DNA from: Alphaproteobacteria bacterium
GTDB lineage: Bacteria; Pseudomonadota; Alphaproteobacteria; Rhizobiales; Devosiaceae
Assembly (NCBI GenBank): GCA_018828145.1
Contig: JAHJWO010000019.1
Location: 1 to 64,000 of the forward strand
Reading direction: 5' to 3'
DNA: 64,000 nt
The notes under the pieces were generated by a model. The model was not told where the DNA came from. It made no database searches and worked only from the letters and a program-made list of their open reading frames with translations. Of this stretch, positions 53,845 to 63,179 are shown one piece after another. The position numbers and the translations under genes are program-made. The stretch's first letter is position 1, and every line of letters starts with the position of its first letter.

Positions 53845-55152
53845 TCACCGCTGGCGTAGGCCGTCTGTTCCATTCGCTTCTTGGCTGAGTTGTTCTGGAT
53901 AGACCGCGCCGACTTGCTGCACGATACCCCGCGATGCGGCGATCTCATCATAAATCGCCTCGATTCTTTGTATGCGGGCTGACCACAAACCGGTGGCTTT
54001 GACGTGACGATAAGCGGCCTGCCCCATGCGGTTCCTCAATGCAGCGTCGGCGGCAAGTCGACGAATGGATTCCGCGACCTCGCGCGCGAGGCTTTCGGGC
54101 GTACTCACCTGCAACCTGATCGCGCATTCGGCGGTGACGGCACTCCCCGGTCCGCCTCGATCCACTACAATCAGAGGCAGTGAATAAGACATGGCCTCCA
54201 AAGCTACATTGCCGCCGGGCTCGCGATAGCTCGGAAACACGAACACATCCGCCTGTCGGTAGAATTTTCCGAGAGCGGCCTTGGGCTGCCAACCGTGAAA
54301 GATGATCCGGTCGGATGACAGGCCGAGTTCCTCAGCGAGTGCCTCACAGATTGATCTGTCGGGTCCATCACCCACGATGTCCAGAGTAACTGGAAGGTCT
54401 GCTAGCAAATGCATCGCGCGCACCAAGTCCCGCACGCCTTTGGTCCGAACCAGCCGGCCCACATAAAGGAGTTTTACAACGTGCTCTCCGCCCGGCCGTA
54501 CAATCGGTTCAGATACACTGTCGAGCGCCGTCTCGCTCAAGAAATCGAGCCGCTTCAACGATAGGCTAGCCAGAGCCTCGCCCACATATGGTGCGATGCC
54601 CAAGACACAGTCCGCAGTTTCGAAGGAGGCACGCAGGAGAGGATCAAACTGCAGCCGATACCGGTCCATCGCGCGGAGCCGCATGAACCAGGGATTGCTA
54701 CCCTCTTCCGCGGCAAAACCGGGTGGGGACGCCAGGGCCCCGCCGACGGGCCCGATCACCAATGGAATGCCGAGACCGGCGGCCGGAGAAGGGTAGCGCA
54801 TGGCCACTGGGGTGGGCTGATGGGCAACGTCGAACGTCTCACCTCTGGCCAGTGCCATTTTAATCCAGTGTCGTGCCCGAAAATAAAACGGCACATAGCT
54901 TGGTTTGAGCATGCTGTTCAGCCGCTCGGCGCGGGTAAACAAGGCCATTTCCTGCCATTCGATTACCCGCACGCCCGGCAATTGCACTGACGCCGGTCGA
55001 GCGCCGCGCTTATGATAGGTCAACAGCGTCACATCGGCACGTTCAGCCAGCCGCGAGGCCCATTGGTATGAGACCCAGGCTTCGCCTACGTCCTCACCAT
55101 CGCAAGTGGGTGCAATGAGAAGCAGCTTCCTGCCCACGAGCCTATCCTCCAT
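53845..55152 (-). CDS. GT4-family glycosyltransferase
   Basis: A 435-aa GT-B enzyme starting MEDRLVGRKLLLIAPTCDGE. Donor-domain landmarks are KLLYVGRLVRTKGVRDLVRA, LDIVGDGPDRSICEALAEE and the EX7E region REPGGNVALEAMSYSLPLIV. The ATG at 55152 lies 11 bases inside the polymerase gene's end; the open frame to 55281 would overlap it further. It is transcribed with the polymerase gene. Confidence 0.9.
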   Translation of the reverse strand: MEDRLVGRKLLLIAPTCDGEDVGEAWVSYQWASRLAERADVTLLTYHKRGARPASVQLPGVRVIEWQEMALFTRAERLNSMLKPSYVPFYFRARHWIKMALARGETFDVAHQPTPVAMRYPSPAAGLGIPLVIGPVGGALASPPGFAAEEGSNPWFMRLRAMDRYRLQFDPLLRASFETADCVLGIAPYVGEALASLSLKRLDFLSETALDSVSEPIVRPGGEHVVKLLYVGRLVRTKGVRDLVRAMHLLADLPVTLDIVGDGPDRSICEALAEELGLSSDRIIFHGWQPKAALGKFYRQADVFVFPSYREPGGNVALEAMSYSLPLIVVDRGGPGSAVTAECAIRLQVSTPESLAREVAESIRRLAADAALRNRMGQAAYRHVKATGLWSARIQRIEAIYDEIAASRGIVQQVGAVYPEQLSQEANGTDGLRQR

Positions 55153-56587
55153 GCGCCGGCCGGCGAGCCGACACTTTAGGACGCTCTCTTGTTGCCACGT
55201 GCCGGACGGGAAGAGCGCTGAGCCGGGCTGTGCGGCCAACCGCTGGCCCATGTTCCTCATGCGACTTGTGTTCCGGAACATCCAGCAACCACATTCCGCT
55301 GGCCATCAAAAACATGAACAAGACGTAGGTGGCGTTCCAGAAATGAACGGTCCAGCCAACCACGAAAAATCCGGCCAGACAAATGAGGTAGCCCATCCTG
55401 AAAGAGTAGTCCCTCGGCGAAAGATAGCGCTTGCGTCCAACGGAAATTGCGCTTCCCAGGAACGCGGTGAACATCAAGAAACTGGCCGGCAGTCCGAAAA
55501 CAATCGCTGGATAGAGCCAGAACATGTCGATGCTTTGCGTCATCCACGATGGGTGGTCCCACATGCCATATCCAACGCCGAAGACTGGATGATTTAACGC
55601 CGACTGCGACCCGAAATTCCAGATGAGCACGCGGTAGTAGGCCGACTCCGCGTCAAGCGCGAAGCTGGACAGCAGAACGTTGGGCAAAGGCCGCTTGGCG
55701 AACAGTTCGATGAACAGCAGTGCGAAGCCAATCAACCAGAGCAATAGCGTCCAGCGCGCCTTGAAGGGCCTCAACAACCAGCCCCAGAGCAGCAGCAAGA
55801 CCTGGGCGGCAATAGCGCTCATGGGTCCGGCCGAAAGGGAGGTGAAGGAGGTGAGCACTACCAGACAGGCAGTTCCCCAACGACGCCACCGTAGCGCCCC
55901 GTAGCCCATAACGGAAAAGCTAAGGGCCAGGGCGCTGCCGGTGCAGACGCCGAACAGGATTGGGTGATCCAATACCGACTGTGCGCGCTCAAGACCCAAC
56001 CGACCCAGCATTCTGTATTCGGTGATGGACGGCATTAGCGCAGTAAATCCACGCAACAGGTAGTTCTGGCCGGTAACGGTTTCGATTAGTGCGAAAGGAA
56101 GCAGGATCATGACGGCAGTGACGAGTACCGTGCACATGCGGCGAAAATCGTCAGCATCGCGGATCAGGACGCGAGCGAGGAAATAGCTTCCGACGGTCTC
56201 CACCCCTTGCACACCGCCAGATTGAAACCCAACATCGGCTCCATGATTGGCACCAAGACCGATAGCGCACCACATAGCGTATCCGAGCACGGCAAAATCG
56301 GGCACGCGGACGGGCCCTGCCTTGCCACTTGCCCATAGCCAGAGACACGGAACGACCGTCAAAATAAGAAGAAAGCGATAGGGGCTGATGACCATGCCCC
56401 CAACGTTGAACAACCAAGGCACAAAAAGGGCTGTCAGGAACACTGGGACCAGTACGTTCAACCCCTTCGACCCGTCGGTTTGCGACGAGGGTTCCCAGGT
56501 TCGCGTCCGCTGGCGTCCTGCCGTGATGGGCGAATACCTAGTGGAGGCCCGCCCTGCGCCTGCGATCAAGACCTCTTCCATCATCAA
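55142..56587 (-). CDS. O-antigen ligase/Wzy-like polymerase membrane protein
   Basis: A 481-aa protein with about ten or more membrane segments and the long periplasmic loop and hydrophobic C-terminal helices typical of the Wzy_C/WaaL group (GYGMWDHPSW and FWLYPAIVFGLPASF around the loop). The N-terminal 35 residues are polar and may belong to a later start. It likely joins repeat units or ligates them to a carrier. It is transcribed just before the GT4 gene. Confidence 0.82.
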   Translation of the reverse strand: MMMEEVLIAGAGRASTRYSPITAGRQRTRTWEPSSQTDGSKGLNVLVPVFLTALFVPWLFNVGGMVISPYRFLLILTVVPCLWLWASGKAGPVRVPDFAVLGYAMWCAIGLGANHGADVGFQSGGVQGVETVGSYFLARVLIRDADDFRRMCTVLVTAVMILLPFALIETVTGQNYLLRGFTALMPSITEYRMLGRLGLERAQSVLDHPILFGVCTGSALALSFSVMGYGALRWRRWGTACLVVLTSFTSLSAGPMSAIAAQVLLLLWGWLLRPFKARWTLLLWLIGFALLFIELFAKRPLPNVLLSSFALDAESAYYRVLIWNFGSQSALNHPVFGVGYGMWDHPSWMTQSIDMFWLYPAIVFGLPASFLMFTAFLGSAISVGRKRYLSPRDYSFRMGYLICLAGFFVVGWTVHFWNATYVLFMFLMASGMWLLDVPEHKSHEEHGPAVGRTARLSALPVRHVATRERPKVSARRPAHGG

Positions 56588-56761
56588 ATCCGGGTTGCTC
56601 TCCTCCGCAGGGTAGAGAACATCGTGTTGTTCTCAACTACATCCTTCGGCTGAATGGCTGTCCCGTAGCAGTCTGTATTAGCTAATGCAGTCGGTTTTGC
56701 ACTCTGAGAAACTCCAATAGCTGTCCCCTGAACCCGCAGGGCTGACCGGGGTGAAACCAAG

Positions 56762-57748
56762 GTGCGCGAACTGAACGCGAAATACCGTCTTGCACGATTG
56801 ATGGCCAGCTCTCGTTCATACGCCCATAAACTTGGCTGGGGCGTCGGCGCGGTGGGCCTCCTTGCAACCTTGCAAGGGGTAGTGCGCACAATTCTTCTCC
56901 ACCTTATGCGTCCTATAAATTCGGAAATCCGGCTGAGATCCGGTCCGTTGCTAGAGTTCAATTTTCCCAGCCAGGTCCCGACAGCCCTCATCATGTTTGG
57001 GGACATGATCGATCCGGAGTTCGCGTTCTTGCGACGCATCGCGCGCCCAGATTGGGTTGTTGCCGATGTAGGCGCGGCCATCGGGCAATTTACCCTATTT
57101 GCCGCCCGCTTGCCGGTTCACCGCATACATGCCTTTGAGCCGAGCGGCGCCAATGTTCTTGTCCTGCGGCGCAACGTAGCGCGCAACGAGGTAACCGGCA
57201 GCGTCGAGATCCACCAGCTTGCCCTTGGCGAGACCGAATACGAGGCATTTTTCGAGACAACTGACCATACGTGGGTAAGCCGCATCTCCCAGACTGCCGG
57301 CGATGCTCACATGGTAGGGCAGACCGATAAGGTGCAGGTCAGGACACTTGCCGGAGAACTCGATCGGCTCGGCGTGCACCACCTCTCCGTTCTCAAGATC
57401 AATGTCGCTGGCTTTGAGGCCGGCGTTCTGGCGGGTGCGGAGCCGCTGCTCGCACGAGGCGGTGCCGACATCTTGGTGCTGCTGCTCGGCCTCGCCTCCC
57501 TGCCAGAATATGCCAAGCTTGCCGGGTGGGGATACCGTTTCTTCTACTTCCATCCGCGCGAAAAGGCGCTGTATGAGATAACGGAGTTTGATGCCGACTC
57601 AGTTCTCAATCATCGGCCCTGGCCGGCGCGCCACATCATCGCCATTCACAGCAGCGCCATGTCGCGCCGTGTAACCGGCGACATGCCGATACGTGCGATC
57701 CGGGCGCCTACGGGGGATAGACACGTGCACCATCTGCAAATTTCGTGA
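56762..57748 (+). CDS. FkbM-family methyltransferase
   Basis: A 328-aa protein with the FkbM SAM-binding signature VVADVGAAIGQFTLFAARL and HRIHAFEPSGANVLVLRRN, then VLKINVAGFEAGVLAGAEPL. In the last line the usual IDVEG is changed to INVAG, so the conserved Asp and Glu are both replaced. That substitution may affect activity. GTG start at 56762 with GGGGTG about eight bases upstream. It probably O-methylates a sugar of the polysaccharide. Confidence 0.85.
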   Translation: MRELNAKYRLARLMASSRSYAHKLGWGVGAVGLLATLQGVVRTILLHLMRPINSEIRLRSGPLLEFNFPSQVPTALIMFGDMIDPEFAFLRRIARPDWVVADVGAAIGQFTLFAARLPVHRIHAFEPSGANVLVLRRNVARNEVTGSVEIHQLALGETEYEAFFETTDHTWVSRISQTAGDAHMVGQTDKVQVRTLAGELDRLGVHHLSVLKINVAGFEAGVLAGAEPLLARGGADILVLLLGLASLPEYAKLAGWGYRFFYFHPREKALYEITEFDADSVLNHRPWPARHIIAIHSSAMSRRVTGDMPIRAIRAPTGDRHVHHLQIS

Positions 57749-58108
57749 CTGCTAATACTTCTCAGCAGCATGAGCTCGGTGGGATTTTAGCTCGCCAGAA
57801 CTAGCTAGCATCGCCCGATACGCCGGAGATTGACCGCGAGTGCGGTATATGCTTAGAAAAAATAAAAACCTATTTGAACATTCCGCATTGCGCCATATTC
57901 CTGTCTTAACGGTAACCAAAAATTAACCATACATAAGCGAACCTTAGTCGAGGCGCCACGATAAATTTGTGCCTGCGCTCGCTTTGGCGCACCCAATGTG
58001 CGGCAGAAATAGGGCGGATTGCCTGTGTTAGAACATCAACGGGTCTTAATCTGACGTCACCTAGTACCGGGCATCCGACATTGGGTGCGCTAGTTAGGGA
58101 GAGGCTAT
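57749..58108. other. AT-rich control region before the RTX gene
   Basis: No gene in 360 bp. From 57845 to 57945 the sequence is far more AT rich than its surroundings (runs such as AAAAAATAAAAACC and CCAAAAATTAACC), fitting a promoter or nucleoid-protein binding zone for the secreted RTX protein. A GGGAGAGG ribosome site precedes the next start. Confidence 0.5.
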
Positions 58109-59953
58109 ATGCCCTTGAATAGCACAACGATCCTTCAAGGCTTCCCAGATGCGGACAGCACTGGCGTCCGGTCGGGCGTTACACTCACGTCGGTCGGCAA
58201 TTTGACTATTACCCAGGATAACGCAGTCATCAGTGGACTTGAAATTCGCGGCACTCTGACCATCGAAGCCGAGAATGTTACCATTGTGGACTGCCGTATC
58301 ATCGGGGACAGCTACAACGGCATCATTGCTCAAAAGAACGAAATAACCGTTGAATACTGCGACATCATAGGGGGCACCAACGGAATATCCGGCGGCGGGA
58401 CATTCCGCTACAACGACATTTCCCAAGTGGACAACGGCATCAACGTTTACTCGGCCAGCGTGATCGAGAACAACTATATCCACGATCTGCAGGGCAACGC
58501 CGATTCCCATTATGACGGGATCGAGATCAATGGCGGTGGTGGCACGGTGATCCGCCACAACACGATCATCAACGATCATGGCCAGACCGCTGCCGTCATG
58601 ATCAACAACTATTTCGGTGGCGTCGACGGCATCCTGATCGAAAACAATTATTTGGCGGGTGGCGGCTACACTATCTATTCGGATGGCAGATTCACCGACG
58701 AGCCGATCAGCGGCGTACAGATCACCAACAATGTTCTCGGTCAGGGACAATGGGGTTACTACGCATTTTTCGAAAACAACCCGGTCCTGTCCAACAACAC
58801 TCAGGTCGGCGACAATTGGCCGACGCCTGATTCCGGCGGAATACCTAGCGAACCGCCGGTGGTGCCCACCGATCCGGTGCCCCAGCCGCCGCCGGCGTCT
58901 AGCGACCAAGGCACCAATGCTGCCGACAATATCACCGGAACCAATGCTGCAAACGTCCTAGACGGCAAGGGCGGCAACGATACGATCAACGGCATGGGCG
59001 GCAACGATACGATCAACGGCATGGGCGGCAACGACACCATTACCGGTGGCAGCGGCTATGACGTGCTCACCGGGGGTGCAGGAAACGACGCATTCGTGTT
59101 CGGTAATTCCGCTGACATCGGCAGCCGTGCCGGCGCGCGTGACGTCATCACTGACTTTGTCCAAGGCCAGGACAAGATCGATCTGTCTGCAATCGATGCC
59201 AACAGCAACCTTACGGGCAACCAGGATTTCAGCTTCATCGCCGGCGACGATGCCAGCTTTACCAGAAAGCCGGGTGAACTGGCGTGGCATACCGAAGCCG
59301 CTAACGGCCGCACTGTCATTCAGGGCGACACCAACGGCGATGGTGTCCACGATTTCGAGATCGAACTGAAGGGACTAATCAACCTTAAGGCGAGCGACTT
59401 CATCGGCGCCGGTACTGCGCCGACTACCCCAACGCAGCCGACAACGCCACCGCCGGACACCAGCCTTAGCAAGATATACGGCACATCAGGTGTAGACCGG
59501 CTGAACGGGGACGCCGGAAATAACTATATTGATGCCAAGGCTGGCAATGACATTCTAAAAGGGGGCGGTGGAAATGATGCCCTCTTCGGTGGAGCTGGTC
59601 GCGATGTCATGATGGGTGGTGCGGGCAATGACGCCTTCTTGTTCAAGGCTGTTTCCGACATGGGCAGCAATGCGGGCTCGCGCGATGTGATTCCCGACTT
59701 CGTCAAGGGCCAAGACAAGATCGACCTGTCGGCCATCGACGCCAATCGCAAACTGGCCGGTGATCAGGCGTTCAGCTTCTTGGCTGGCGACGACCAACTC
59801 TTCACCCACAAAGTGGGCCAGGTTGCATGGCATATCGATGCAGCCCACAACCAGACGATCATCCAGGGCGACATGAATGGCGACGGGGTCCATAACTTCG
59901 AGATCCAGCTCACTGGCCAAATCCAGCTTGGTAGCGGCGACTTTATTCTGTAG
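58109..59953 (+). CDS. Secreted beta-helix protein with two RTX blocks
   Basis: A 614-aa protein without a Sec signal peptide. Residues 1-240 form a right-handed parallel beta-helix (NLTITQDNAVISGLEIRGTL, NGISGGGTFRYNDIS, IENNYIHDL), as in polysaccharide lyases and epimerases. A Pro-rich linker (PPVVPTDPVPQPPPASS) leads to a calcium-binding RTX block (GGNDTINGM repeats, then DVITDFVQGQDKIDLSAIDA). A second Pro/Thr linker is followed by another RTX block (DVIPDFVKGQDKIDLSAIDA). Ending in an RTX/M10-type C-terminal domain is the hallmark of type I secretion. The only exporter gene seen is the HlyD relic at 49065. Likely role: a surface-polysaccharide-modifying enzyme or matrix protein. Confidence 0.88.
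   Translation: MPLNSTTILQGFPDADSTGVRSGVTLTSVGNLTITQDNAVISGLEIRGTLTIEAENVTIVDCRIIGDSYNGIIAQKNEITVEYCDIIGGTNGISGGGTFRYNDISQVDNGINVYSASVIENNYIHDLQGNADSHYDGIEINGGGGTVIRHNTIINDHGQTAAVMINNYFGGVDGILIENNYLAGGGYTIYSDGRFTDEPISGVQITNNVLGQGQWGYYAFFENNPVLSNNTQVGDNWPTPDSGGIPSEPPVVPTDPVPQPPPASSDQGTNAADNITGTNAANVLDGKGGNDTINGMGGNDTINGMGGNDTITGGSGYDVLTGGAGNDAFVFGNSADIGSRAGARDVITDFVQGQDKIDLSAIDANSNLTGNQDFSFIAGDDASFTRKPGELAWHTEAANGRTVIQGDTNGDGVHDFEIELKGLINLKASDFIGAGTAPTTPTQPTTPPPDTSLSKIYGTSGVDRLNGDAGNNYIDAKAGNDILKGGGGNDALFGGAGRDVMMGGAGNDAFLFKAVSDMGSNAGSRDVIPDFVKGQDKIDLSAIDANRKLAGDQAFSFLAGDDQLFTHKVGQVAWHIDAAHNQTIIQGDMNGDGVHNFEIQLTGQIQLGSGDFIL
58970..59023 (+). repeat. Exact 27-bp tandem duplication in the RTX coding region
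   Basis: Two identical 27-bp units, each encoding GGNDTINGM, lie head to tail, followed by a partial third. The lack of any synonymous change shows a recent expansion of calcium-binding repeats. Confidence 0.85.
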
Positions 59954-60173
59954 TCGGCGCCTCGTTTGACGCTGTAGCCTCCGCCTTCTTCCTGCCAGTG
60001 GAGAAAGCGCCGCTTGCCTTTATTCTTGGCCCATTCGTCGCCTTGCCGGTGACGAATGGGCCAAGACGATCGCCATTCCGGCCGGTGTGGACGACGCGCG
60101 CTCCGCTGTTGTCGGCCAAAGCGTTGTCAACGATCACCACCTCGGTTTCGCTGCCGCCGCGACTGGTGTGAGG

Positions 60174-61397
60174 TCAAACGCGAGAGACGGCGCCCTTCAA
60201 CGCAAATGCTTTAATGGCCAACCTGTGAATCTTGTCGGCGATGGGAAACGCGGACGTCGCAGCTGGCGAGGGTGCGTTGCAGATGTGAACGGTTCTTGCG
60301 GTATTGCGGATCAGGAAGTCGTGAACCAAAGAACCGTCTCGCATGACGGCTTGTGCCCTGATGCCAGAGGGATACGGCAACAGGTCGCCAAGCTCCAGCG
60401 ATGGACAATAGCGCTGGCAGGCCCGCAGATAGCGCGACCTGAAGGTGGAATTGCCCGCCTCGGCGAGCCCAGAGTGCAGGTTGTCCCGCATGACCCGCCA
60501 GAAGCCGGGAAAACCTGCCATGCTCGCGACATCACGCAGGTTCAGAGACAGCTTGCCATAGCCTTCACGGGCCAGGGACAGCACAGCATTTGGCCCAACT
60601 GTGACGTGCCCCCCGATCATGCGCGTCAGGTGGATGCCAAGGAAAGGCAGTGCCGGATCGGGAACCGGATAAATCAGGTGGTTCACGATGGCGTTGTGGC
60701 GCGTCGCGAGGCGGAAATATTCGCCCTTGAACGGAACAATGGCGAAGTCATCGCCAAGGCCGCACAGCGACGCCAGTCGATCGGCGTTGAGCCCTGCACA
60801 GGCGATCAGGTGCGACGTCTTGAACTCGCGACCGTCAGCCAGGGTAAGTTGGACGCCATCGCTGCCTTCGACGATGTCCGATACCTCGGCGCCAGTGAGA
60901 ATCTGCCCCCCAGACGACACCACCTGGTTGGCCATTGAGCGAACCATCGCCGGGTAGTCCGCGATGCCGGTGGCGGGACTGAGCACCGCGCCAAGACCGG
61001 TAATGTTGGGCTCGAGCTCGTGCAGCTCTGCGCTCGAAACGTGCCGCACGTCGAGTCCGTTCTGACGGGCCCGATTTTCCAGGGCGGCAAGTCGCTCCAA
61101 CTCCAGAGGTGACGTCGCAACAACCAACTTGCCCGGCCTTTCGTGCGCAATCCCAAATTCGGTGCAGTATGCAAGCGTGGCCGCATGCCCTTGCCGGCAG
61201 AACTCTGCCTTGAGGCTGCCCGGGGCGTAGTAGATGCCTGCGTGGATGACACCGCTATTGCGCCCGGTCTGGTGAAGCGATAGCCCCGCTTCCTTCTCCA
61301 GCACCGTGACACTGAGACCAGGGTGACGAGTCAGCAGGGTATGAGCAGTGGCAATGCCAATAATCCCGCCACCAACTATGGTTATGTCTTTGGTCAT
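60174..61397 (-). CDS. lhgO: L-2-hydroxyglutarate oxidase-like FAD enzyme
   Basis: A 407-aa DAO-fold flavoenzyme: ITIVGGGIIGIATAHTLL binds FAD, SLHQTGRNSGVIHAGIYY and LKAEFCRQGHAATLAYC match LhgO closely, and GIRAQAVMRDGSLVHDFLI is the substrate-end motif. It oxidises L-2-hydroxyglutarate to 2-oxoglutarate. The ATG at 61397 is 16 bp after the GMC gene, so the two are co-transcribed. A metabolic repair enzyme inside a polysaccharide cluster is out of place and may act on another hydroxy acid. Confidence 0.85.
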   Translation of the reverse strand: MTKDITIVGGGIIGIATAHTLLTRHPGLSVTVLEKEAGLSLHQTGRNSGVIHAGIYYAPGSLKAEFCRQGHAATLAYCTEFGIAHERPGKLVVATSPLELERLAALENRARQNGLDVRHVSSAELHELEPNITGLGAVLSPATGIADYPAMVRSMANQVVSSGGQILTGAEVSDIVEGSDGVQLTLADGREFKTSHLIACAGLNADRLASLCGLGDDFAIVPFKGEYFRLATRHNAIVNHLIYPVPDPALPFLGIHLTRMIGGHVTVGPNAVLSLAREGYGKLSLNLRDVASMAGFPGFWRVMRDNLHSGLAEAGNSTFRSRYLRACQRYCPSLELGDLLPYPSGIRAQAVMRDGSLVHDFLIRNTARTVHICNAPSPAATSAFPIADKIHRLAIKAFALKGAVSRV

Positions 61398-61413
61398 GCG
61401 TACCGGCCAGAAA

Positions 61414-62988
61414 TCATGCCGTTGACGCATTGGGCGAGTAAGAATCTGCCAACCGAAGGGCAAGCTGCATCAGTGTGAAGGTAGGCTGCGCACTGCCTGA
61501 GGTGGGAAACACCGATGCGCTGGCGATCGCCAGATTTGGAATTGCGTGACAGAACAGGTCTGGTCCTACGACGGATTCCCTCGGATCGGTTCCCATCCGA
61601 GTCGAGCCGGACGGATGTGCGCAGACGCGTGCATGGTCGATAATGAGATGCTCGTCCGGATCGATGACAGAGGCGTCCCAAATCAATGGGCAAAGAATGT
61701 CGAAGCCGGAGCGTTCCCAGTAGTGACCCAAATGTTTGACGGTGGCCCGGAACGCTTGTTCTTCGGACATGCGCGGCTCCCACTCGATGATCGGCCTGGG
61801 AACGTTCAAGGCGTCAACGTCTTTGGTTAGCCTGATGCGATTCAGCGGGTTGGCCAACTGCTCGACGCACGACATCATCCGGAAGTTGGCCTCGGGTGGC
61901 GCGTAATGTTGGTGATACCAATGCCGCCATATGGCGCCCGCCGCAAACTGGTTGACGTCGCGCATGGCCGCCTCGAATTTTCTTCGCCCCATGCCATGAT
62001 TGTCGCGCTTGGCGACTGCCTCTCCTTCCTCAGGGCAGGTCATCGAGGCGTAAACGAAAGCACCGGCTGCCGCGCTCTCTTGGGCGGACCGGGATAACTC
62101 GAGGTGCAGTTGGCGGCGGATACCACGCACGAATCGGTCGCCCAACAAATAATTGGTCAATTCGGATCGCTGTCGATCAACACTGGCGAGTTCTGCCTGC
62201 AGTTGGTCCTGGAAGTAGCATCCCAGCGCGTTCGTGCCTGCAAACGGCCGGTTTTCTGCCGTGGCGTCGAGCCACAACAGGAGCCTGGTCGACTCGATCG
62301 TCCCGGCCGCGAAGACGAACTCATCGGCAGCAACCTTGAGCGTATGTCCCGTTAGGCTGCGGGCAGTAACCGCCCTGAGCCGACCGCTCGCCCTGTCTAG
62401 GTCGAAGCCGGTGACGGTGGCACTCAGCCAGACCGTCAAGTTTTGGCTCGACTTCAACTCATCGCCGGTCAGCGCTGTGAGGTTGGAATGGTGCAAGGGT
62501 GGGTACTTGGCCCAGCGGGCTTTGAAGTCCTTGTCATCTGCGATAAGCAGCCCGGACGACCCAGGGGCGTCTGTGTCGATGTCCTCATACGAGCCATGCC
62601 CGACCGAAAACAGATCTTCCAGTTCCATTCGGTAGCTGTCTAGGTCCGACAGCTCTATCGGCCACTGGGTCTGGTCGACAACGGGTGCACGCATACCCAT
62701 ATCGGCGGCATTGATGGGGAGCAGGCATCCACTCCACGAAGAACCGCCGAGCCCGCGGTGCCGATCAGTCATGTCCGAGTTATATCTGCCTGCGGGACTC
62801 CCGACCCAGTTCAACTCCTGCACGGCAGGATCAATGTTGCGGCCACCACTTTCGAGCAGGACAACTCTGAGGTTCCGGCGGGCCAGCCGCGTGGCCAACA
62901 GCAAACCGGCGGTTCCCGCTCCGACCACACAAATATAAGCCCTCTCACTTGGATCGGACCAATCATCGGCCAGGTCGCAAATCGCCAT
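61414..62988 (-). CDS. GMC-family oxidoreductase
   Basis: A 524-aa FAD enzyme: YICVVGAGTAGLLLATRLAR at the N-terminus, GLGGSSWSGCLLPI in the first FAD loop, and the C-terminal catalytic region with His in HPSGSTRMG and SAQPTFTLMQLALRLAD. GMC enzymes oxidise alcohols or sugars. First gene of the pair with the LhgO-like gene. Substrate unknown; a polysaccharide sugar or lipid alcohol is possible from context. Confidence 0.85.
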   Translation of the reverse strand: MAICDLADDWSDPSERAYICVVGAGTAGLLLATRLARRNLRVVLLESGGRNIDPAVQELNWVGSPAGRYNSDMTDRHRGLGGSSWSGCLLPINAADMGMRAPVVDQTQWPIELSDLDSYRMELEDLFSVGHGSYEDIDTDAPGSSGLLIADDKDFKARWAKYPPLHHSNLTALTGDELKSSQNLTVWLSATVTGFDLDRASGRLRAVTARSLTGHTLKVAADEFVFAAGTIESTRLLLWLDATAENRPFAGTNALGCYFQDQLQAELASVDRQRSELTNYLLGDRFVRGIRRQLHLELSRSAQESAAAGAFVYASMTCPEEGEAVAKRDNHGMGRRKFEAAMRDVNQFAAGAIWRHWYHQHYAPPEANFRMMSCVEQLANPLNRIRLTKDVDALNVPRPIIEWEPRMSEEQAFRATVKHLGHYWERSGFDILCPLIWDASVIDPDEHLIIDHARVCAHPSGSTRMGTDPRESVVGPDLFCHAIPNLAIASASVFPTSGSAQPTFTLMQLALRLADSYSPNASTA

Positions 62989-63179
62989 TCCAACCTCCGC
63001 GCCTTCTCGCGCAGCGGTATTCTAGCCTCGCTTGCAGGCAACCAAAGCACACACAAAAGGTACAGTCGCGACAACAATTCGGGTTATCTCTCTCCAATCG
63101 TTGGGCTATTGCGGTCTCACTGCATTAGGTTCAAATCTGCGAGACAAGCGACGCCATCGGATTAGGGAGATCTGGAGAG

